Of a stretch of DNA of 64,000 nucleotides, positions 61,604 through 64,000 are shown one piece after another. Source of the stretch: JAYEPK01 sp048569615 (lineage in GTDB: Archaea > Thermoplasmatota > Penumbrarchaeia > Penumbrarchaeales > Penumbrarchaeaceae); assembly GCA_048569615.1 (NCBI GenBank), contig JBLIRK010000014.1, forward strand, positions 1 through 64,000, in the 5' to 3' direction. The position numbers and the translations under genes were made by a program. Positions within the stretch are counted from its first letter, which is position 1; each line of letters begins with the position of its first letter. The notes beneath the pieces were generated by a model. It was not told where the DNA came from. It did no database searches and saw only the letters and a list, made by a program, of their open reading frames with translations.

Positions 61604-62677
61604 ATGGAGCCATTCGAAGTACATAAGGTGCTTGACAGCTATGACAAGGGAGATCTCACAATTATTACCGTTTGTTCTCATTCCAGCCTGCAGATATTCC
61701 ACGGGGCAAGGAAGGAGGGCCTGAAGACATTGGGGATCGCAGTTTCCCGGCCTCCCAAGATATATGATGCTTTTCCGTTGGCCAAGCCTGATTCCTTTCT
61801 GGTCCTGGACAGCTATGAGGAGATAATCGATCATGTGGATGAAATGATCTCCTCGAACGGCATATTGATCCCCCACGGTTCATTCGTGGAGTATTTGGGA
61901 GCGGATAAATTCAAGAAACTTCCGGTTCCCACCTTCGGGAACAGGGCCGTCCTGGAATGGGAATCCGACAGGAATATCGAGAGGCAGTGGCTGGAAAAGT
62001 CCGGGATCAAGATGCCCAGAGAGATAAAGAACCCTAGGGAGATCAACAGGCCGGTAATGGTGAAGTACCAGGGGGCAAAAGGCGGTAGGGGCTTCTTCAT
62101 TGCAAAGGATTACAATCAGTTCAAGCTGGGGATAGACCATACCCAGAAATACAACATCCAGGAGTACATCCTCGGAACCCGGTATTATCTTCACTTCTTC
62201 CATTCCCCTTTGAAGGAGGAGGGATACAAGGTCGATGGGGCCAAGGGAACAGTGGAGCTCATGTCCATGGACAGGAGGGATGAGACGAATATAGATGAGA
62301 TGTACAAGCTCGGTTCCCAGGAAGAGCTGAAGGAGCATGGCATCTATCCCACATTCGTGGTAACAGGCAACCTTCCCCTCGTGATCAGGGAGTCTCTCCT
62401 CCACAAGGCGTTTACCATGGCGGAGAATGTGGTCAGGACATCCTATGAGCTCTTCGGCGGGATGATCGGACCATTCTGCCTTGAATCGGTTGTGACAGAC
62501 CAGCTTGAATTCGTTGTTTTCGAGATCTCTGCACGAATAGTCGCTGGCACAAATCCGTTCATCGGCGGCTCACCGTATTCGGACTTCATCCAGCCGGGGC
62601 TTTCAACCGGAAGGAGGATCGCACAGGAGATCAAGCTCGGCAGAGAGATGGACAGGCTCGATGAGATAATTACGTGA
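61604..62677 (+). CDS. purP: FAICAR synthetase PurP
   Basis: 357 residues. ATP- and formate-dependent formylation of AICAR in archaeal purine biosynthesis, replacing the folate-dependent enzyme. N-terminal DUF1246-type part (VCSHSSLQIFHGARKEGL), ATP-grasp core (VKYQGAKGGRGFFIAKDY near 150, IQEYILGTRYYLHFF near 185), and the C-terminal GPFCLESVVTDQLEFVVFEISARIVAGTN motif. Short TATA to ATG distance (about 27) suggests a leaderless mRNA. The next gene starts 25 bases after the stop. Confidence 0.96.
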   Translation: MEPFEVHKVLDSYDKGDLTIITVCSHSSLQIFHGARKEGLKTLGIAVSRPPKIYDAFPLAKPDSFLVLDSYEEIIDHVDEMISSNGILIPHGSFVEYLGADKFKKLPVPTFGNRAVLEWESDRNIERQWLEKSGIKMPREIKNPREINRPVMVKYQGAKGGRGFFIAKDYNQFKLGIDHTQKYNIQEYILGTRYYLHFFHSPLKEEGYKVDGAKGTVELMSMDRRDETNIDEMYKLGSQEELKEHGIYPTFVVTGNLPLVIRESLLHKAFTMAENVVRTSYELFGGMIGPFCLESVVTDQLEFVVFEISARIVAGTNPFIGGSPYSDFIQPGLSTGRRIAQEIKLGREMDRLDEIIT

Positions 62678-62701
62678 GGCAGGAGTTGTAGAGGTGAGCC
62701 G

Positions 62702-63211
62702 GTGAGAAAGACCTTCATCTTCGATTTTGATGATACACTGGCAAACTTCACCGTTTACAATACGATTGTTCTGAAGCAGCCTGTCAAGGTGCTCCCCCAT
62801 ATCGGAGGAACCATAAAGGGTGCAGAGGAGATCCTTGAAATGCTGTCCAGAAAAGGGGACAGGCTTTTCATGCTATCTATGAACATCGTCCTGAACGAGG
62901 AGCAGAAATGGAAGAAGTTAGAGAGGGTGGGAATGAGACGCTGGTTCAATGAGAGGAATTCCTTCTTCGTCAGAAAGAAGACCCCCCATAAGATCAGGGA
63001 GATCTGCAGGGGATCCAACCCATCCCACTGCTACATGGTTGGAAACTCCCTGACAAATGACGTGATCCCTTCCCTGGAGGCGGGGATCAATGTAATCTAC
63101 ATACCCAGACCTGTATGGAAGAGGCTCATACCAAGGTCAAAGCCCACCTCGGACCGCATCTTCGCCCTTAAGGACATCAGGGAGATCAGGGAGATATATC
63201 CAGAACTTTGA
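62702..63211 (+). CDS. HAD-superfamily hydrolase
   Basis: 169 residues. HAD motif I is FDFDDTLANF at 7-16 (nucleophile D8 and acid/base D10), motif II is FMLSMN near 58, and motif III/IV is MVGNSLTNDVIPSLEAGINVIYI near 118. It resembles small phosphatases acting on sugars or nucleotides. GTG start with GAGGTGA upstream. It probably forms a transcript with purP. Confidence 0.88.
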   Translation: MRKTFIFDFDDTLANFTVYNTIVLKQPVKVLPHIGGTIKGAEEILEMLSRKGDRLFMLSMNIVLNEEQKWKKLERVGMRRWFNERNSFFVRKKTPHKIREICRGSNPSHCYMVGNSLTNDVIPSLEAGINVIYIPRPVWKRLIPRSKPTSDRIFALKDIREIREIYPEL

Positions 63212-63274
63212 TGGACGCCTTCCAATAATCATTAAATATTGAAAGCCACAATCGGGCCCCCAACCGGTGTCCAC

Positions 63275-64000
63275 ATGCATCTTGTGATATGCGAGAAGGA
63301 TAATGCCGCAAAGAGGATATCATCGATCCTGTCGGGAAACAAAGTTAGGACTGAGAGGTCCGGCAGGGTTTCGATCTATTCATTCATGTGGCAGGGCAGG
63401 GAAACCAAATGTTTGGGGCTCAGGGGCCATATTCTCAATATGGACTTTCCGAGATCGTTCAATTCCTGGAGCGGGACCGAACCAAGGGAGCTCGTCAGGG
63501 TGGAACCGGTCAAAACGGTTTCGGAGAAGTCCATTGCGAAGGTCCTGAAGGGCCTTTCCGGGGAAGTCTCCGTTGTAACCGTTGCCACGGACTACGACCG
63601 TGAAGGGGAGCTCATCGGAAGGGAAGCCGTCCAATATGCATTTGGCGAAGAAGCGGTGGATGCCGTTCTCAGGACCCACTTCTCGTCATTGACGACCGAG
63701 GAGGTTCTCGCCTCTTTCTCATCCCCTGTAAAGATAGATACGGCCCTGGCCAATGCGGCTGAGACAAGGCAGATAGTCGATCTAGTATGGGGGGCCACCC
63801 TCACCCGTTTCATCTCCATTGCCTCAGACAGGCTCGGCCATGAGTTCCTGTCGGTCGGAAGGGTCCAGAGTCCCACACTGGCCCTGATCGTTAACAAGGA
63901 GAAGGAGATAAAGGCCTTCGTCCCCGAGCCATATTTCAGGATAGAGGCGCTGTTCGAGAAGGAGCGGAGATCCTTCTCGGGATATCATTCGAAGGGTGAT
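63275..64000 (+). CDS. topA: DNA topoisomerase I (type IA), 5' part
   Basis: First 242 residues; the frame runs off the right edge. TOPRIM domain at the N-terminus with HLVICEKDNAAKRI and the acidic motif TVATDYDREGELIGREAV near 108. The early part of the core domain follows (VWGATLTRFISIA and the SVGRVQSPTLALIVNKE motif near 200). The active-site Tyr is beyond the window. The ATG is preceded by CCGGTGT. Not reverse gyrase: no helicase domain precedes it. Confidence 0.93.
   Translation, partial: MHLVICEKDNAAKRISSILSGNKVRTERSGRVSIYSFMWQGRETKCLGLRGHILNMDFPRSFNSWSGTEPRELVRVEPVKTVSEKSIAKVLKGLSGEVSVVTVATDYDREGELIGREAVQYAFGEEAVDAVLRTHFSSLTTEEVLASFSSPVKIDTALANAAETRQIVDLVWGATLTRFISIASDRLGHEFLSVGRVQSPTLALIVNKEKEIKAFVPEPYFRIEALFEKERRSFSGYHSKGD

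Noticed and set aside
1..64000. Insertion sequences, prophage or integrated elements
   Set aside because: No transposase, integrase, phage structural gene or long direct repeat with target-site pattern was recognised.

Overview
The window comes from an archaeon, most plausibly a member of the Thermoplasmatota (Euryarchaeota in the older sense). Archaeal marker genes are spread through it: aIF5B, ribosomal protein L15e, prefoldin alpha, FtsY, an archaeal-type AlaRS, the MBF1 zinc-ribbon/HTH factor, PurP, TrmI, a type A RNase P RNA and TATA-box promoters. The arginine codons are mainly AGG/AGA. There is no 16S rRNA, so the placement below domain level is an inference. No CRISPR array, insertion sequence, prophage or tRNA gene was found. 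Most of it is ordinary chromosomal backbone carrying a few unusual proteins.

Layout. 1-9 kb: tail of an acidic protein, UvrC, a giant kelch-repeat surface protein, a KaiC/RadA-like ATPase and a DUF63 membrane protein. 9-13 kb (minus strand): an orphan RQC/HRDC-like protein, a Sm_multidrug_ex membrane protein, FtsY, prefoldin alpha, the RNase P RNA and a lone CheY-like receiver. 13-22 kb: AlaRS with a CoA-disulfide-reductase-like flavoprotein, then the glycine cleavage genes gcvPB/gcvPA diverging from gcvT/gcvH. 22-30 kb: acetyltransferases (one a YoaP-like fusion), DUF362, an alpha/beta hydrolase, hemolysin III, pirin, a YyaL-type thioredoxin-domain protein and small or membrane unknowns. 30-34 kb: aIF5B, MBF1, a glycosyltransferase and a type 4 uracil-DNA glycosylase. 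34-38.5 kb: a tight three-gene unit made of an aspartate-dehydrogenase-like gene and two large cytosolic proteins I do not recognise. 38.6-48.5 kb: TPR protein, TrmI, an APC permease fused to a degenerate PTS EIIA-like domain, and a four-gene minus-strand operon (polyferredoxin, thioredoxin-like protein, TrkA-type regulator, CPA2 antiporter). 48.6-64 kb: a second glycosyltransferase, a RAM-domain protein, L15e, a Cas4-like nuclease carrying an eight-helix membrane insertion, a membrane-anchored subtilase, a two-domain wHTH regulator, a small zinc ribbon, a giant CARDB surface protein with cytosolic zinc ribbons, PurP, a HAD phosphatase and the 5' part of topoisomerase I.

The most unusual items are: (i) the Cas4-family nuclease at 50382-51881, which keeps every catalytic and Fe-S residue but is split by about 265 residues of membrane helices; (ii) the unknown pair at 34193-37668 translationally coupled to an aspartate-dehydrogenase-like gene; (iii) the permease-EIIA fusion whose phospho-acceptor His is replaced by Lys; (iv) the RQC/HRDC protein without a helicase; (v) a KaiC-like ATPase with a non-canonical P-loop. 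Several genes look leaderless (TATA about 27-30 nt before ATG), while genes inside operons use GGAGG or GGTG Shine-Dalgarno sites. This let me move several starts away from the longest reading frame.
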